Part shown: one piece after another, positions 1 to 9,866 of the stretch
Layout: every line of letters begins with the position of its first letter
Numbering within the stretch: the stretch's first letter is position 1
DNA from: Pseudomonas sp. BN417
GTDB taxonomy: Bacteria; Pseudomonadota; Gammaproteobacteria; Pseudomonadales; Pseudomonadaceae
NCBI RefSeq assembly: GCF_029871205.1
Contig: NZ_SSOJ01000107.1
Span: 1-61,790, forward strand
Reading direction: 5' to 3'
DNA: 61,790 nt
Position numbers and translations under genes: made by a program
The notes under the pieces: model-generated
Seen by the model: the letters and a program-made list of their open reading frames with translations, nothing else
What the model was told of the DNA's origin: nothing
Databases searched by the model: none

Positions 1-1760
1 AGCAGGTAGAGCGACTCGCTGCCGGCCTTGACCGAGGCGGTCAGGGAGTGGATGCGCGGCAGCAGGCGGGCGAAGTAGAAGCGCGCAGTGCCGAGCTTGC
101 TGGCGTAGAACTCGTCCTGACCTTCCTTGCCCAGGGCCGCGCGAGCCATCAGCGCCCACATGTAGGCGTAGGCGGTGTAGCCGAACACGTGGAGATATTC
201 CACGGAGGCGGCGCCGATTTCGTTCGGGTTGTTCTTCGCACGGTCCAGGACCCAGGCGGTCAGCTCGTCGAGGTTGGCGACGGCAGCTTTCAGCGGCTGG
301 GTGAACTCGGCCAGATCGGCGGAAGCGCTGTTGGCGAAGGCCTTGATCTCGTCGGCGAAGTGCTGGTAGAACGCGCCGCCGCTGCCCACCACCTTGCGGC
401 CCATCAGGTCGAGGGCCTGGATGCCGTTGGTGCCTTCGTAGATCTGGGTGATGCGCACGTCGCGCACCAGTTGCTCCTGGCCCCACTCGCGGATGAAGCC
501 GTGGCCGCCGAAGACCTGCTGGCCGTGGATGGTGGTTTCCAGGCCGAGGTCGGTGAGGAAGGCCTTGGCCACCGGGGTCAGCAGGGCGACCAGTTCCTCG
601 GCGCGCTTGCGCACGACGGCGTCCTCGCTGAACTTGGCGGTGTCCAGCTGCATGGCGACGTAGCTGGAGAAGGCGCGGCCGCCCTCGTTGGCCGCTTTCA
701 TGGTCAGCAGCATGCGGCGTACATCGGGGTGCACGATGATCGGGTCGGCGGCCTTGTCCTTGGCGACCGGGCCGCTCGGCGCACGGCTCTGGATACGCTC
801 GCGGGCGTATTCCACGGCGCTCTGGTAGGAGCGCTCGCCGGAGGCCAGGCCCTGGATGCCGACGCCCAGGCGCTCGTAGTTCATCATGGTGAACATGGCG
901 GCCAGGCCCTTGTTTGGCGCGTCGACGATCCAGCCGGTGGCGCCGTCGAAGTTCATCACGCAGGTGGCCGAGGCCTTGATGCCCATCTTGTGCTCGATCG
1001 AGCCGCAGGAGACGGCGTTCTGCTCGCCCAGCGAGCCATCCGCGTTGACCATCACCTTGGGCACCAGGAACAGGGAAATGCCTTTCGGGCCCGCCGGGGC
1101 GTCCGGCAGCTTGGCCAGCACCAGGTGGATGATGTTCTCGGTCAGGTCGTGCTCGCCGGCGGTGATGAAGATCTTGGTGCCGCTGATCTTGTAGCTGCCG
1201 TCAGCCTGGGGTTCGGCCTTGGTACGGATGATGCCGAGGTCGGTGCCGGCATGGGGCTCGGTCAGGCACATGGAACCGGTCCAGACACCCGCGTACATGT
1301 TCGGCAGGTACTTTTCCTTCAGCTCGTCGCTGGCGTGGGCGTTGAGCGACAGGCAGGCGCCGGCGGTCAGCATCGGGTAGAGGCCGAAGGACAGGTTGGC
1401 CGCGTTGACCATCTCCTCCACCTGCGCGGAGATCACCTTGGGCATGCCCATGCCGCCGTAGACGGGGTCGCCGCCCACGCCGACCCAGCCGCCTTCGGCG
1501 TAGGTCTGGTAGGCCTCGGGGAAACCGGCCGGGGTGCTCACGGTACCGTCCTTCCACTGGCAGCCTTCTTCGTCGCCGCTGCGGTTCAGCGGGGCGATGA
1601 CGCCGCCGGTGACCTTGCCGGCTTCTTCGAGGATGGCGGCGGCGGTATCGGCGTCGACCACGTCGGCCAGGGCCGGCAGTTCTGCCCAGAGCTTGGCAAC
1701 CTCGAAGACTTCATTGAGGACGAAGCGCATATCGCGCAGGGGCGCTTTGTAGTCAGCCAT
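1..1760 (-). CDS. Acyl-CoA dehydrogenase, FadE type (C-terminus cut by window start)
   Basis: FAD-dependent first step of beta-oxidation, acyl-CoA to trans-2-enoyl-CoA. The start is the ATG at 1760 ([10 protein letters not shown]), the same N-terminus as the two paralogues downstream. The stop lies outside the window; 586 residues are present and the paralogues have 597 and 601, so about a dozen are missing. Visible family motifs are [23 protein letters not shown] in the middle domain, FGGHGFIREWG, and the C-terminal IYEGTNGIQALDLMGRK, whose Glu is the expected catalytic base. It has EPHAGTDLG where the two paralogues have EPHCGTDLG. The family call is firm; chain-length preference cannot be read. 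Confidence 0.95.
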   Translation of the reverse strand, partial: MADYKAPLRDMRFVLNEVFEVAKLWAELPALADVVDADTAAAILEEAGKVTGGVIAPLNRSGDEEGCQWKDGTVSTPAGFPEAYQTYAEGGWVGVGGDPVYGGMGMPKVISAQVEEMVNAANLSFGLYPMLTAGACLSLNAHASDELKEKYLPNMYAGVWTGSMCLTEPHAGTDLGIIRTKAEPQADGSYKISGTKIFITAGEHDLTENIIHLVLAKLPDAPAGPKGISLFLVPKVMVNADGSLGEQNAVSCGSIEHKMGIKASATCVMNFDGATGWIVDAPNKGLAAMFTMMNYERLGVGIQGLASGERSYQSAVEYARERIQSRAPSGPVAKDKAADPIIVHPDVRRMLLTMKAANEGGRAFSSYVAMQLDTAKFSEDAVVRKRAEELVALLTPVAKAFLTDLGLETTIHGQQVFGGHGFIREWGQEQLVRDVRITQIYEGTNGIQALDLMGRKVVGSGGAFYQHFADEIKAFANSASADLAEFTQPLKAAVANLDELTAWVLDRAKNNPNEIGAASVEYLHVFGYTAYAYMWALMARAALGKEGQDEFYASKLGTARFYFARLLPRIHSLTASVKAGSESLYL

Positions 1761-1892
1761 GTGCAAACCTCGCAAACACTCTACAGGTGGCCGGGTTGGC
1801 CGGTTTCACGGATAGGGCTGGCAGTGTACATGAACAACTATTGCGACACATAGGGTCGATGTATGACTGATTGTCATATTATAGTCACGCAA

Positions 1893-1920
1893 CAAAAGGG
1901 CCCGCTCGAAGGCGGGCCTC
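1893..1920 (-). terminator. Rho-independent terminator after the second acyl-CoA dehydrogenase gene
   Basis: Read on the minus strand, a 7-bp stem GGCCCGC/GCGGGCC with a 6-nt loop is followed by CTTTTGTT. It lies 19 nt past the stop codon of the gene ending at 1939. Confidence 0.75.
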
Positions 1921-1938
1921 ACTCGCGAATGCCCCGCC

Positions 1939-3732
1939 CTAGAGCGAGAAATGCTCCGCCGGCAGCTGCATCAGGCAGTCGCTACCCGACTCCGCCGCCA
2001 CCCGATGGGCCTCGGTGCGCGGCAGCAGGCGCTTGAAGTAGAAGTCGCAGGTAACCAGCTTGGTCTGATAGTAGGCGCTGTTGCCCTCGCCCGCCTGCAG
2101 CTTGCCGTCGGCGACCAGGGCCATGCGCAACCAGAAGTAGGCCAGGGTGATGTAGCCGGAATACATCAGGTAATCCAGCGCAGCGGCGCCCACTTCGTCG
2201 GGGTTCTTCATCGCGGCCATGCCGACCTTCTGGGTCAGCTCGCCCCATTGCTGGTTGAGGCGCGCCAGTTCGGCCGCCTGGGCTTTCAGGCGCGGGTGTT
2301 CGGCCTGGGCCAGGCAGAACGTGTGGATCAGTTTGGTGAAACCGCGCAGCAGCTTGCCCTGGCTGCCCAGCACCTTGCGCCCGAGCAGGTCCAGCGCCTG
2401 GATGCCGTTGGTGCCTTCGTAGATGGGGGCGATGCGGCAGTCGCGCACCAGCTGTTCCATGCCCCACTCGCGAATGTAGCCGTGGCCGCCGAAAACCTGC
2501 ATGCCGAGGTTGGTGGCTTCGAGGCCGGACTCGGTCATGAAGGCCTTGCAAATCGGCGTGAGGAAGGCCAGCAGGTTTTCCGCCTCTTCACGGGCTGCGG
2601 CGTCCTCGCTGCGGTGGGCGATATCCAGTTGCTGGGCGGTGAAGTAGGCCAGGGCGCGGTTGCCTTCATTGAAGGCCTTCATGGTCAGCAGCATGCGGCG
2701 CACGTCGGGGTGGACGATGATCGGGTCGGCGGCCTTGTCCGGCGCCTTGGGCCCGGTCAGGGCACGCATCTGCAGGCGGTCGTTGGCGTAGCGCACAGCG
2801 CCCTGGTAGCTGGCCTCACCCAGGCAGAGCCCCTGCATACCGGTGCCCAGGCGCGCGTGGTTCATCATGGTGAACATGCAGTTGAGGCCCTTGTTGGCCT
2901 CGCCGATGAGGAAGCCCGTGGCGCCGTCGAAGTTCATCACGCAGGTGGCTGAAGCCTTGATGCCCATCTTGTGTTCGATGGAGCCGCAGCTCACCGCGTT
3001 GCGCTCGCCCACGCCATCACCGGCCGGGAGGAACTTGGGCACGATGAACAGGGAAATGCCCTTGGTCCCGGCTGGTGCGTCGGGCAGCTTGGCCAGCACC
3101 AGGTGGACGATGTTCTCGCTCATGTCGTGCTCGCCGGCGGAGATGAAGATCTTGGTGCCGGAGATCGCGTAGCTGCCGTCGGCCTGGGGCACTGCGCGGG
3201 TCTTGATGATGCCGAGGTCGGTGCCGCAATGGGGCTCGGTCAGGCACATGGTGCCGGTCCAGCGGCCTTCGGTGAGGCGGGTCAGGTAGGTCTGCTTCTG
3301 CTCTTCGCTGCCGTGGGCGTGGATCGCCGACATGGCGCCGTGGGTCAGGCCGGGATACATGGCCCAGGACTGGTTGGCCGAGGCGACCATCTCGCTGATG
3401 ATCAACCCGAGGGAGAGCGGCAGGCCTTGTCCACCGTATGCCGGGTCGGCGGCCAGGCCGTTCCAGCCGCCCTCGACGTACTGGGCGAAGGCTTCCTTGA
3501 AGCCCTTGGGCGTGGTCACCACGCCGTCGCGCCACTGGCACTCTTCTTCGTCGCCGGAACGGTTGATCGGCGACAGCACCTGCTCGCAGAACTTGGCGCC
3601 CTCCTCGAGGATGGCGGCGACCATGTCCGGGGTGGCGTCGCTGGCGCCCAGGGCCGCGTAGCTGGCCGGGTAGTCGAAGACTTCGTCAGTGAGGAAACTG
3701 ATGTCGCGCAGGGGGGCCTTGTATTCGGGCAT
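1939..3732 (-). CDS. Acyl-CoA dehydrogenase, FadE type
   Basis: Second of three tandem FadE-like flavoproteins, 597 residues. The start is the ATG at 3732 (MPEYKAPLRD), preceded by AAGGAGAAT; an in-frame start 12 codons upstream lacks the conserved alignment and is rejected. Motifs are [39 protein letters not shown] and [17 protein letters not shown], with an extra C-terminal helical region typical of the roughly 600-residue subfamily. Its own promoter region (3733-3862) and the terminator at 1893-1920 suggest it is transcribed as a single gene. Substrate preference is unknown. Confidence 0.95.
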   Translation of the reverse strand: MPEYKAPLRDISFLTDEVFDYPASYAALGASDATPDMVAAILEEGAKFCEQVLSPINRSGDEEECQWRDGVVTTPKGFKEAFAQYVEGGWNGLAADPAYGGQGLPLSLGLIISEMVASANQSWAMYPGLTHGAMSAIHAHGSEEQKQTYLTRLTEGRWTGTMCLTEPHCGTDLGIIKTRAVPQADGSYAISGTKIFISAGEHDMSENIVHLVLAKLPDAPAGTKGISLFIVPKFLPAGDGVGERNAVSCGSIEHKMGIKASATCVMNFDGATGFLIGEANKGLNCMFTMMNHARLGTGMQGLCLGEASYQGAVRYANDRLQMRALTGPKAPDKAADPIIVHPDVRRMLLTMKAFNEGNRALAYFTAQQLDIAHRSEDAAAREEAENLLAFLTPICKAFMTESGLEATNLGMQVFGGHGYIREWGMEQLVRDCRIAPIYEGTNGIQALDLLGRKVLGSQGKLLRGFTKLIHTFCLAQAEHPRLKAQAAELARLNQQWGELTQKVGMAAMKNPDEVGAAALDYLMYSGYITLAYFWLRMALVADGKLQAGEGNSAYYQTKLVTCDFYFKRLLPRTEAHRVAAESGSDCLMQLPAEHFSL

Positions 3733-3862
3733 GGCAGATTCTCCTTGGAAGGGCAGCACTCGAACCATCGACCCTACTGCGCGCCCGCCCTGCCCACAAC
3801 AACGCTGCCGCTGCTGAATGCAGCGTCATAACTACCCCGTCCCGCAGCTTGCGCGGGAAACG

Positions 3863-3891
3863 AAAAAGCCCGCCGGATGGCGGGCTCTTTC
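3863..3891 (-). terminator. Rho-independent terminator after fadE1
   Basis: On the minus strand, AGCCCGCC-atcc-GGCGGGCT is followed by TTTTCG, 15 nt past the stop of the gene ending at 3907. The plus strand also has a short T-run, so it could act both ways. Confidence 0.85.
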
Positions 3892-3906
3892 TACAGCGCT
3901 TGAGCC

Positions 3907-5712
3907 TTAGTAACCCAGGGCGAAGTCTTCTTCGGCCAGGTCCATCAGGTTGTTGGCGCCGGACAGCATGGTTTCCACGTGTGCGCGGGTACGCGGCAGG
4001 ATGCGCTTGAAGTAGAAACGTGCGGTCTGCAGCTTGGCCTTGTAGAAAGCCGCGTCGCCGGTGCCTTCAGCCAGCTTCTCGGCGGCCAGGCGGGCGATGT
4101 CGGCCCAGAAGTAGGCCAGACAGGCGTAACCGGAGTACATCAGGTAATCCACCGAAGCCGCGCCGACTTCCTCGCGGTCCTTCATGGCGGCCATGCCGAC
4201 CTTCATGGTCAGGTCGCCCCATTCCTTGTTCAGCTTGGCCAGGGGCTCGACGAATTCCTTGACGGCTTCGTTGCCTTCGTTGGCCTGGCAGAACTTGTGC
4301 ACGATCTTGGTGAAGCCCTTGAGCGCCTCGCCCTGGGTCATGAGGATCTTGCGACCCAGCAGGTCCAGTGCCTGGATGCCGGTGGTGCCTTCGTACAGCA
4401 TGGAGATACGGCTGTCGCGGACGTTCTGTTCCATGCCCCACTCGGCGATGAAGCCGTGGCCGCCATAGATCTGCACGCCATGGTTGGCCGACTCGAAGCC
4501 GACTTCGGTCATGAACGCCTTGGCGATCGGAGTCAGGAAGGCCAGCAGCGCGTCGGCGGCTTTCTTCTGCTCTTCGTCCTGGCTGTACTTGACGATGTCC
4601 ACTTGCTTGGCGGTGAAGTAGACCATGGCGCGGTTGCCTTCGGCGAAGGCCTTCATGGTCAGCAGCATGCGGCGCACGTCCGGATGCACGATGATCGGGT
4701 CGGCCGCCTTGTCCGGAGCTTTCGGGCCGGTCAGGGCGCGCATCTGCAGACGCTCACGGGCGTACTTGATGCCGCCCTGGAAACCGATCTCGGCATGGGC
4801 CAGGCCTTGCAGCGCGGTACCCAGGCGAGCGGTGTTCATGAAGGTGAACATGCAGTTCAGGCCCTTGTTCGCCGGGCCGATGAGGTAGCCGGTGGCGCCG
4901 TCGAAGTTCATCACGCAGGTGGCGTTTCCGTGGATGCCCATCTTGTGCTCGATGGAGCCGCAGGAAACGGCGTTGCGCTCGCCAGCGGAACCGTCGGCGG
5001 TCGGCATGAACTTCGGCACGATGAACAGGGAAATGCCTTTGGTGCCAGCCGGCGCATCGGGCAGGCGGGCCAGGACGATATGGACGATGTTGTCGGCCAT
5101 GTCGTGTTCACCGGCGGAGATGAATATCTTGGTGCCGGAGACTTTGTAGGAACCATCGGCCTGGGGCTCGGCCTTGGTACGCAGCATGCCCAGGTCGGTA
5201 CCGCAGTGCGGCTCGGTCAGGCACATGGTGCCGGTCCACTCGCCGGAAACCAGCTTGGTCAGGTAGGTGTGCTTCTGCTCGTCGGTGCCGTGAGCGGACA
5301 GGGTATTCATCGCGCCGTGGGACAGGCCGGGGTACATGCCCCAGGACCAGTTGGCCTCGCCGACCATCTCGCTGATGGCCAGGCCGAGGGACTCGGGCAA
5401 GCCCTGGCCGCCGTGGTCGACGTCGTGGGCGAGGCTCGGCCAGCCACCTTCGACGAACTGCTTGTAGGCTTCCTTGAAGCCGGTCGGGGTCTTCACGCCG
5501 GACTCGCTCCAGGTGCAGCCCTCGGTGTCACCCACACGGTTCAACGGAGCGATTACCTGCTCGCAGAACTTGGCGCCCTCTTCGAGGATGGCGTTGACCA
5601 TGTCCGGGGTGGCGTCCTGGCAGCCAGGCAGGCTCTGATAGTGCGCTTCGTAGCCGAGCAGTTCGTCGCGGACGAAACGAATATCACGCAAGGGGGCCTT
5701 GTAATCAGGCAT
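3907..5712 (-). CDS. fadE1: Acyl-CoA dehydrogenase, FadE1 (PA0506-like)
   Basis: Third tandem acyl-CoA dehydrogenase, 601 residues, starting [10 protein letters not shown] with GCAGAGG upstream. It carries [40 protein letters not shown] and [17 protein letters not shown], so the FAD and acyl-CoA sites look intact. By position next to the small gene at 5990 and bioD it corresponds to what I recall as PA0506, a PsrA-controlled acyl-CoA dehydrogenase of fatty-acid degradation. Two PsrA-like boxes about 90 nt upstream of its start support that. It is preceded and followed by regulatory and terminator sequence, so it is probably monocistronic. Confidence 0.95.
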   Translation of the reverse strand: MPDYKAPLRDIRFVRDELLGYEAHYQSLPGCQDATPDMVNAILEEGAKFCEQVIAPLNRVGDTEGCTWSESGVKTPTGFKEAYKQFVEGGWPSLAHDVDHGGQGLPESLGLAISEMVGEANWSWGMYPGLSHGAMNTLSAHGTDEQKHTYLTKLVSGEWTGTMCLTEPHCGTDLGMLRTKAEPQADGSYKVSGTKIFISAGEHDMADNIVHIVLARLPDAPAGTKGISLFIVPKFMPTADGSAGERNAVSCGSIEHKMGIHGNATCVMNFDGATGYLIGPANKGLNCMFTFMNTARLGTALQGLAHAEIGFQGGIKYARERLQMRALTGPKAPDKAADPIIVHPDVRRMLLTMKAFAEGNRAMVYFTAKQVDIVKYSQDEEQKKAADALLAFLTPIAKAFMTEVGFESANHGVQIYGGHGFIAEWGMEQNVRDSRISMLYEGTTGIQALDLLGRKILMTQGEALKGFTKIVHKFCQANEGNEAVKEFVEPLAKLNKEWGDLTMKVGMAAMKDREEVGAASVDYLMYSGYACLAYFWADIARLAAEKLAEGTGDAAFYKAKLQTARFYFKRILPRTRAHVETMLSGANNLMDLAEEDFALGY

Positions 5713-5799
5713 AGCGGTAAACCTCTGCGGTGGGTTCCTAGTTCAGCTGACCGGAGCGCCGGTCGCTTGCTGCATCTGGTTAGCGATTGCCGTAGCAAT

Positions 5800-5826
5800 C
5801 AAACAGGCGTTTGAAACATACGTTTA
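5800..5826. promoter_or_regulatory. Tandem PsrA-type operators upstream of fadE1
   Basis: CAAAC-AGGC-GTTTG at 5800-5813 matches the published PsrA motif (G/C)AAAC-N2-4-GTTT(G/C) exactly. It overlaps by one base a second, weaker copy GAAAC-ATAC-GTTTA (5813-5826). PsrA is a TetR-family repressor released by long-chain acyl-CoA. The sites lie about 90-115 nt upstream of the fadE1 start. Confidence 0.7.
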
Positions 5827-5989
5827 CCCCAAAACCTTGTCAAGCGCCCTGTCCGACCGGCCGGTCACACACCTGGCAGGCAGCAGCCTTGTGTCAGACA
5901 GTAAAGATCAAGAAACAGCGGGACAGCGCCCGGACGGACGCAGGAACGAGGGAGAGGTTCGGAATGGGCCGAAGCGGCCCGGGAAGCGA

Positions 5990-6241
5990 TCAGGCGCGGG
6001 TGTCGATCAAGGTACCGAGCGCGGCGTCGGCGGTTTCGATGACCTTGGCGCCGGCCTGGGCCTCGACCTTGCCGACTTCCAGGGCGACCAGGCGGGTGGC
6101 CAGGTCGGCGGCTTCCGCCTGTGGCGGCTCGACTCGGCGCAGGCTGCTGCCGGCGATATCGCCAACGGCCTGGTCGATGCGACGCCGGCCGGACTGGATG
6201 GCGCCAAGGCCGGCGCTGAAGGCATTACCCTGGATTTCCAT
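5990..6241 (-). CDS. Small conserved protein, unknown function (PA0505 position)
   Basis: 83-residue protein starting MEIQGNAFSAGLGAIQSG and ending LGTLIDTRA. It has no signal peptide or membrane segment and is mostly helical and Ala/Val-rich. The MxIxGNAFSAGL start and the ETADAALGTLIDTR end resemble the terminal helices of flagellar rod and hook proteins, so it may be a degenerate rod-type coiled coil, but I assign no function. The start is the ATG at 6241; a longer frame to 6343 runs into the REP element and is rejected. It sits between fadE1 and bioD, on the bio operon strand but beyond the REP. Confidence 0.75.
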   Translation of the reverse strand: MEIQGNAFSAGLGAIQSGRRRIDQAVGDIAGSSLRRVEPPQAEAADLATRLVALEVGKVEAQAGAKVIETADAALGTLIDTRA

Positions 6242-6306
6242 GGCGGACACCGGAGGTGGAAGGGCGTTGCGGGCGATTGAAGCAGCCGGATCATCCGGCT
6301 GCAAAC

Positions 6307-6371
6307 TGTAGGAGCGAGCTTGCTCGCGAACGGTTCCCGGCAAAGGCTTCGCGAGCGAGCTCGCTCCTACA
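6307..6371. repeat. REP palindrome (family A) overlapping the bioD stop
   Basis: Inverted repeat with arms TGTAGGAGCGAGC / GCTCGCTCCTACA around a central TTCCCGGCAAAGG. This is the typical Pseudomonas REP core. The right arm contains the bioD stop codon (6367-6369). Confidence 0.85.
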
Positions 6372-7059
6372 CAGTGATCCGCAACAGCGGAGACAGGTCC
6401 AGATACTCCGCCACCGCAGCGGGCGTCGCATCGGCCAGGCGCGGCACGCGCCCAAGGCAGGGAGCCGGCAGGCGTTCGGCCAGGGTCGCCAGGTTCTCCT
6501 CCAGGCGCGAGGTGGCCGGATCGACCACATTGGCCACCCAGCCCGCCAGGGTCAGGCCATCGCGGAGGATAGCCTCGGCGCTCAGCAGCGCATGGTTGAT
6601 GCAGCCCAGGCGCACGCCTACCACCAGAATCACTGGCAGGCCGAGGGCGATGGGCAGGTCGGACAGGCTGGCCGAACCGGCCAGGGGCACGCGCCAGCCG
6701 CCGGCGCCTTCCACCAGGCTGAAGTCGGCAGCCCTGGCCAGCACCCGGCGCACCGGCGCGGCCAGGGCTTCAACATCCAGTTCAACGCCAGCCTCCCGCG
6801 CCGCCAGGTGCGGGGCGATGGCCGGGGCAAAGGCCAGCGGGTTGACCTCTTCATAAGCCAGCGGCAGCGAGCATTCGCCCAGCAGTGCCAGGGCGTCGCC
6901 GTTGCGCAGGCCTTGTGCCGTCGGCTCGCAGCCGGAGGCCACCGGCTTGGCTGCCGCGGTGGACAGTCCAGCGGCCCGCGCGGCGTGCAGCAGGCCGGCG
7001 GCGATGGTGGTCTTGCCGATTTCGGTATCGGTGCCGGTGACGAAGTACGCCGCCGCCAT
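6367..7059 (-). CDS. bioD: Dethiobiotin synthetase BioD
   Basis: ATP-dependent ring closure of 7,8-diaminononanoate with CO2 to dethiobiotin, the next-to-last step of biotin synthesis; cytosolic. 230 residues, opening with the P-loop GTDTEIGKTT (residues 9-18); the Mg2+/ATP motif VEGAGGW lies mid-protein and the P-loop NTPase fold fits. Last gene of bioBFHCD, starting 1 nt past bioC. The TAG stop and final codons abut the REP at 6307-6371, so the palindrome sets where translation ends. Confidence 0.97.
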   Translation of the reverse strand: MAAAYFVTGTDTEIGKTTIAAGLLHAARAAGLSTAAAKPVASGCEPTAQGLRNGDALALLGECSLPLAYEEVNPLAFAPAIAPHLAAREAGVELDVEALAAPVRRVLARAADFSLVEGAGGWRVPLAGSASLSDLPIALGLPVILVVGVRLGCINHALLSAEAILRDGLTLAGWVANVVDPATSRLEENLATLAERLPAPCLGRVPRLADATPAAVAEYLDLSPLLRITV

Positions 7060-7060
7060 A

Positions 7061-7876
7061 TCAGTCTTCCTTCTTCAGCACGCCGTACACCACCTGGTAG
7101 GTGGCGGGCAGCCCCTGGGGCTGGCGGAAGCGCTCGTAAGCCTCCACCAGCGCGAGGATGCGCGCGCGCCCAGTGAGCCCGCCGGGCCGTCCGGGATTGA
7201 GATTGTGCGCACCCAGGGCCTTGAGTTCGTGGGTGAGGCTGCGCAGGTCGGGGTAATGCAGCACCTGGGGCTGGCTGCCCAGGTCCAGCGGCAGCAGGCC
7301 GCTGGCGGCGCAGAGGTCCTGGTAGTCCTCCAGGCGGCGAAAGCGGTTGACGTGGACGAAGCCATCCACCGCATGCCAGCTGTCACGCAGCTCCTGCAAG
7401 GTACCGACACAGAGGCTGCTGAAGGCGAAGATGCCGCCCGGCTGCAGCACGCGGCGGGCCTCGCCGAGCACGGCGGCGAAATCCGCGCACCACTGCACCG
7501 CGAGGCTGGAGAAGATCAGCTGCTGGGTACCACTGGCCAGCGGAAGGTGCTCGGCATCGCCGGCGATGAAACGCTTGGCGCCGCCCAACGGGCGGGCGTG
7601 GCGCAGCATGCCTTCGGCGATATCCAGCGCCAGCCCTTCGGCGGCGGGAAAGCGCCCGGCCAGGGCGCGGGAGAAATGCCCGGTGCCGCAGCCCATATCG
7701 AGCCAGCGCTGCGGCGCGAAACCATCCGGCAGGCGGCGCAGCAGTTCGTTGCCGACCGCACGCTGCAGGGCGGCGACGCTGTCATAGCTGTCCGCCGCGC
7801 GGGAGAAGGAAGCCGCCACCTGACGCTTGTCCGGCAAATGGCCCTCGGCTTCGACGGCGATCCGTGGATCAGACAT
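7061..7876 (-). CDS. bioC: Malonyl-ACP O-methyltransferase BioC
   Basis: SAM-dependent methylation of malonyl-ACP, which primes pimelate synthesis for biotin. 271 residues from the ATG at 7876 ([12 protein letters not shown]), which overlaps the bioH stop by 8 nt (ATGTCTGA). A longer frame starting at 8200 would run through bioH in another frame and is not real. The SAM site [12 protein letters not shown] (residues about 58-70) is intact, followed by [10 protein letters not shown]. Translational coupling to bioH is likely. Confidence 0.95.
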   Translation of the reverse strand: MSDPRIAVEAEGHLPDKRQVAASFSRAADSYDSVAALQRAVGNELLRRLPDGFAPQRWLDMGCGTGHFSRALAGRFPAAEGLALDIAEGMLRHARPLGGAKRFIAGDAEHLPLASGTQQLIFSSLAVQWCADFAAVLGEARRVLQPGGIFAFSSLCVGTLQELRDSWHAVDGFVHVNRFRRLEDYQDLCAASGLLPLDLGSQPQVLHYPDLRSLTHELKALGAHNLNPGRPGGLTGRARILALVEAYERFRQPQGLPATYQVVYGVLKKED

Positions 7877-8594
7877 CGTCACCCTCGCGCATGAAGCCGA
7901 GGATGGCCGCCGCCACCTCTTCCGGCCGCTCCAGCGGCAGGCCGTGGCTGGCCTCCTCGAAGACCTGCACCTCGACGTCCGGCAGCCACTCCAGCAGGGC
8001 CTTGGCGGCGGTGGCCGGCACCAGCGCATCGCGGCCGGAGAAAAGATGCAGTTGCGGCCCGCCATAACCTTGCAGTGCCGCGCGGGTATCCAGCACGTCC
8101 AGCAGGCGCAGGCCGGCGTCCAGCACCTTGGGTTCGGTCGGCAGCTGGGTGACCTGCAGCTGGCGCGCCAGGGTGCGGGCATCCCGCGCGCCTTGGGCAA
8201 CCAGCATGGTGAAGCGTTTGAGGGTCAGACCGGGGTCGAGCCGGCAGGCCTCGTGAAAGGCGGCGAAGACTTCCTGGGACATGGCGCAGGGCCAGTCGTC
8301 GCGGTCGCGGAAGCTCAGGTTGCTGCACAGGCCGATCAGCCCGCGGCAGGCGTCGCCACGGCGCGCGGCCAGTTGCGCCGCCAGCATGCCACCGAGGGAC
8401 CAGCCGGCCAGCCAGCTGTCGCGGGGCAGGCGCGCATCCAGTTCGTCGAGCCAGGCACCGGCCTGGTCCAGGTTTGGCAGCGGCTCGATCTCCACCGCCA
8501 GGTGCGGCGCGCGTTCCTGCAAGGCTTCGCGAAGAGGTTCGAGGGCGGCCGGGCCAATCGCCCAACCCGGCAGCAGAATCAGGTGTTCACGCAT
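7869..8594 (-). CDS. bioH: Pimeloyl-ACP methyl ester carboxylesterase BioH
   Basis: Alpha/beta-hydrolase that demethylates pimeloyl-ACP methyl ester, ending the BioC-dependent disguise. 241 residues. The nucleophile elbow is GWSLGG, the acid region is FSGRDALVP and the catalytic His is in EASHGLPLE. It overlaps both neighbours by 8 nt (bioF stop / bioH start, bioH stop / bioC start), a tight coupling arrangement. Confidence 0.95.
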   Translation of the reverse strand: MREHLILLPGWAIGPAALEPLREALQERAPHLAVEIEPLPNLDQAGAWLDELDARLPRDSWLAGWSLGGMLAAQLAARRGDACRGLIGLCSNLSFRDRDDWPCAMSQEVFAAFHEACRLDPGLTLKRFTMLVAQGARDARTLARQLQVTQLPTEPKVLDAGLRLLDVLDTRAALQGYGGPQLHLFSGRDALVPATAAKALLEWLPDVEVQVFEEASHGLPLERPEEVAAAILGFMREGDDV

Positions 8595-9768
8595 CGATGG
8601 CTTCCTCCTTCGCCAGGATTGCCCAGCATTCAGCCAGGGCGCTCAGCAAAGATTCAAGCTGCTCTTCGCTATGGGCGGCGGAGAAGGTGACGCGCAGGCG
8701 CGCACTGCCGGCCGGCACGGTGGGCGGCCGGATGGCGCCAACCAGGATGCCGCGCTCGCGCAGCAGGGCGGATAGCTTCAGCGCGCGGGCGCTGTCGCCG
8801 ACGAGGATGGGCTGGATGGGCGTCGGGCTGTCCATCAGGGTCAGGCCGATTTCCGCCGCGCCCTCACGGAAACGCCGGATCAGCTTGTCCAAGTGTTCGC
8901 GGCGCCAGCTCTCGCGCTGCAATAGCTCCAGGCTCTTCAGGGTGGCGCAGGCCACGGCGGGCGGCTGGCTGGTGGTGTAGATGTAGGGCCGGGCGAACTG
9001 GATCAGGGTCTCGATCAGCTCCTCGCTGCCGGCGACGAAGGCGCCCGCGGTGCCGAAGGCCTTGCCCAGGGTACCGACCAGCACCTGCACATCGTCCTGG
9101 CCCAAGCCGAAGTGCTCGACAATGCCGCCGCCAGTGGCGCCAAGGGGGCCGAAGCCGTGGGCGTCGTCCACCATCACCCAGGCGCCCTTCTTCCGCGCCT
9201 CCTGGCAAAGCGCCGGCAGGTCGGCGAGGTTGCCGTCCATGCTGAACACGCCGTCGGTGACCACCAGGGTATTGCCTTCGGCCTTTTCCAGGCGGCCGGC
9301 CAGGCTGGCGGCATCGTTGTGCAGGTAGCGGGAGAAGCGCGCCCCGGAAAGCAAACCGGCATCCAGCAATGAAGCGTGATTGAGGCGGTCTTCCAGCACC
9401 GTATCGCCCTTGCCCACCAGCGCGGTGACGGCTCCCAGGTTGGCCATGTAGCCGGTGGAGAACAGCAGCGCACGAGGACGGCCGGTGAATTCGGCCAGTG
9501 CCAGCTCCAGCTCATGGTGCGGACCGCTGTGGCCTATGACCAGATGAGAGGCGCCGCCACCGGCGCCCCAGCGCTCGGCACCCTGGCGCAGGGCAGCGAT
9601 CACCTCGGGATGGTTGGCCAGGCCGAGATAGTCATTGGAACTGAAGGCCAGCATGGGCTGGCCGTCGACCAGCACCTCCGGGCCCTGGGGGCTCTCCAGC
9701 AACGGGCGCTGGCGGTAGAGGTTGTCCGCATGGCGGGCGGCAAGGCGGGAGGCGAGATCAAAAGGCAT
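8587..9768 (-). CDS. bioF: 8-amino-7-oxononanoate synthase BioF
   Basis: PLP enzyme condensing pimeloyl-ACP (or -CoA) with L-alanine to give KAPA. 393 residues, fold type I alpha-oxoamine synthase. The PLP lysine is K236 in GTLGKAFG; the cofactor-stacking segment ends [10 protein letters not shown]. It is separated from bioB by about 98 nt that contain a REP palindrome. Confidence 0.97.
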   Translation of the reverse strand: MPFDLASRLAARHADNLYRQRPLLESPQGPEVLVDGQPMLAFSSNDYLGLANHPEVIAALRQGAERWGAGGGASHLVIGHSGPHHELELALAEFTGRPRALLFSTGYMANLGAVTALVGKGDTVLEDRLNHASLLDAGLLSGARFSRYLHNDAASLAGRLEKAEGNTLVVTDGVFSMDGNLADLPALCQEARKKGAWVMVDDAHGFGPLGATGGGIVEHFGLGQDDVQVLVGTLGKAFGTAGAFVAGSEELIETLIQFARPYIYTTSQPPAVACATLKSLELLQRESWRREHLDKLIRRFREGAAEIGLTLMDSPTPIQPILVGDSARALKLSALLRERGILVGAIRPPTVPAGSARLRVTFSAAHSEEQLESLLSALAECWAILAKEEAIDA

Positions 9769-9785
9769 GGGCGGTTCGGTTTTTC

Positions 9786-9847
9786 GTAGGAGCCAGCTCG
9801 CTGGCGAACCTGCAGGAGCCGCCCTTCGCGAGCAAGCTCGCTCCTAC
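9786..9847. repeat. REP palindrome (family A) between bioB and bioF
   Basis: Two REP-like arms: GTAGGAGCCAGCTCGCTGG on the left, and GCGAGCAAGCTCGCTCCTAC on the right. It fills most of the bioB-bioF gap, so it is within the transcribed operon and could act on mRNA stability or partial termination. Confidence 0.85.
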
Positions 9848-9866
9848 AGGGGTCGATGACGCGGTG

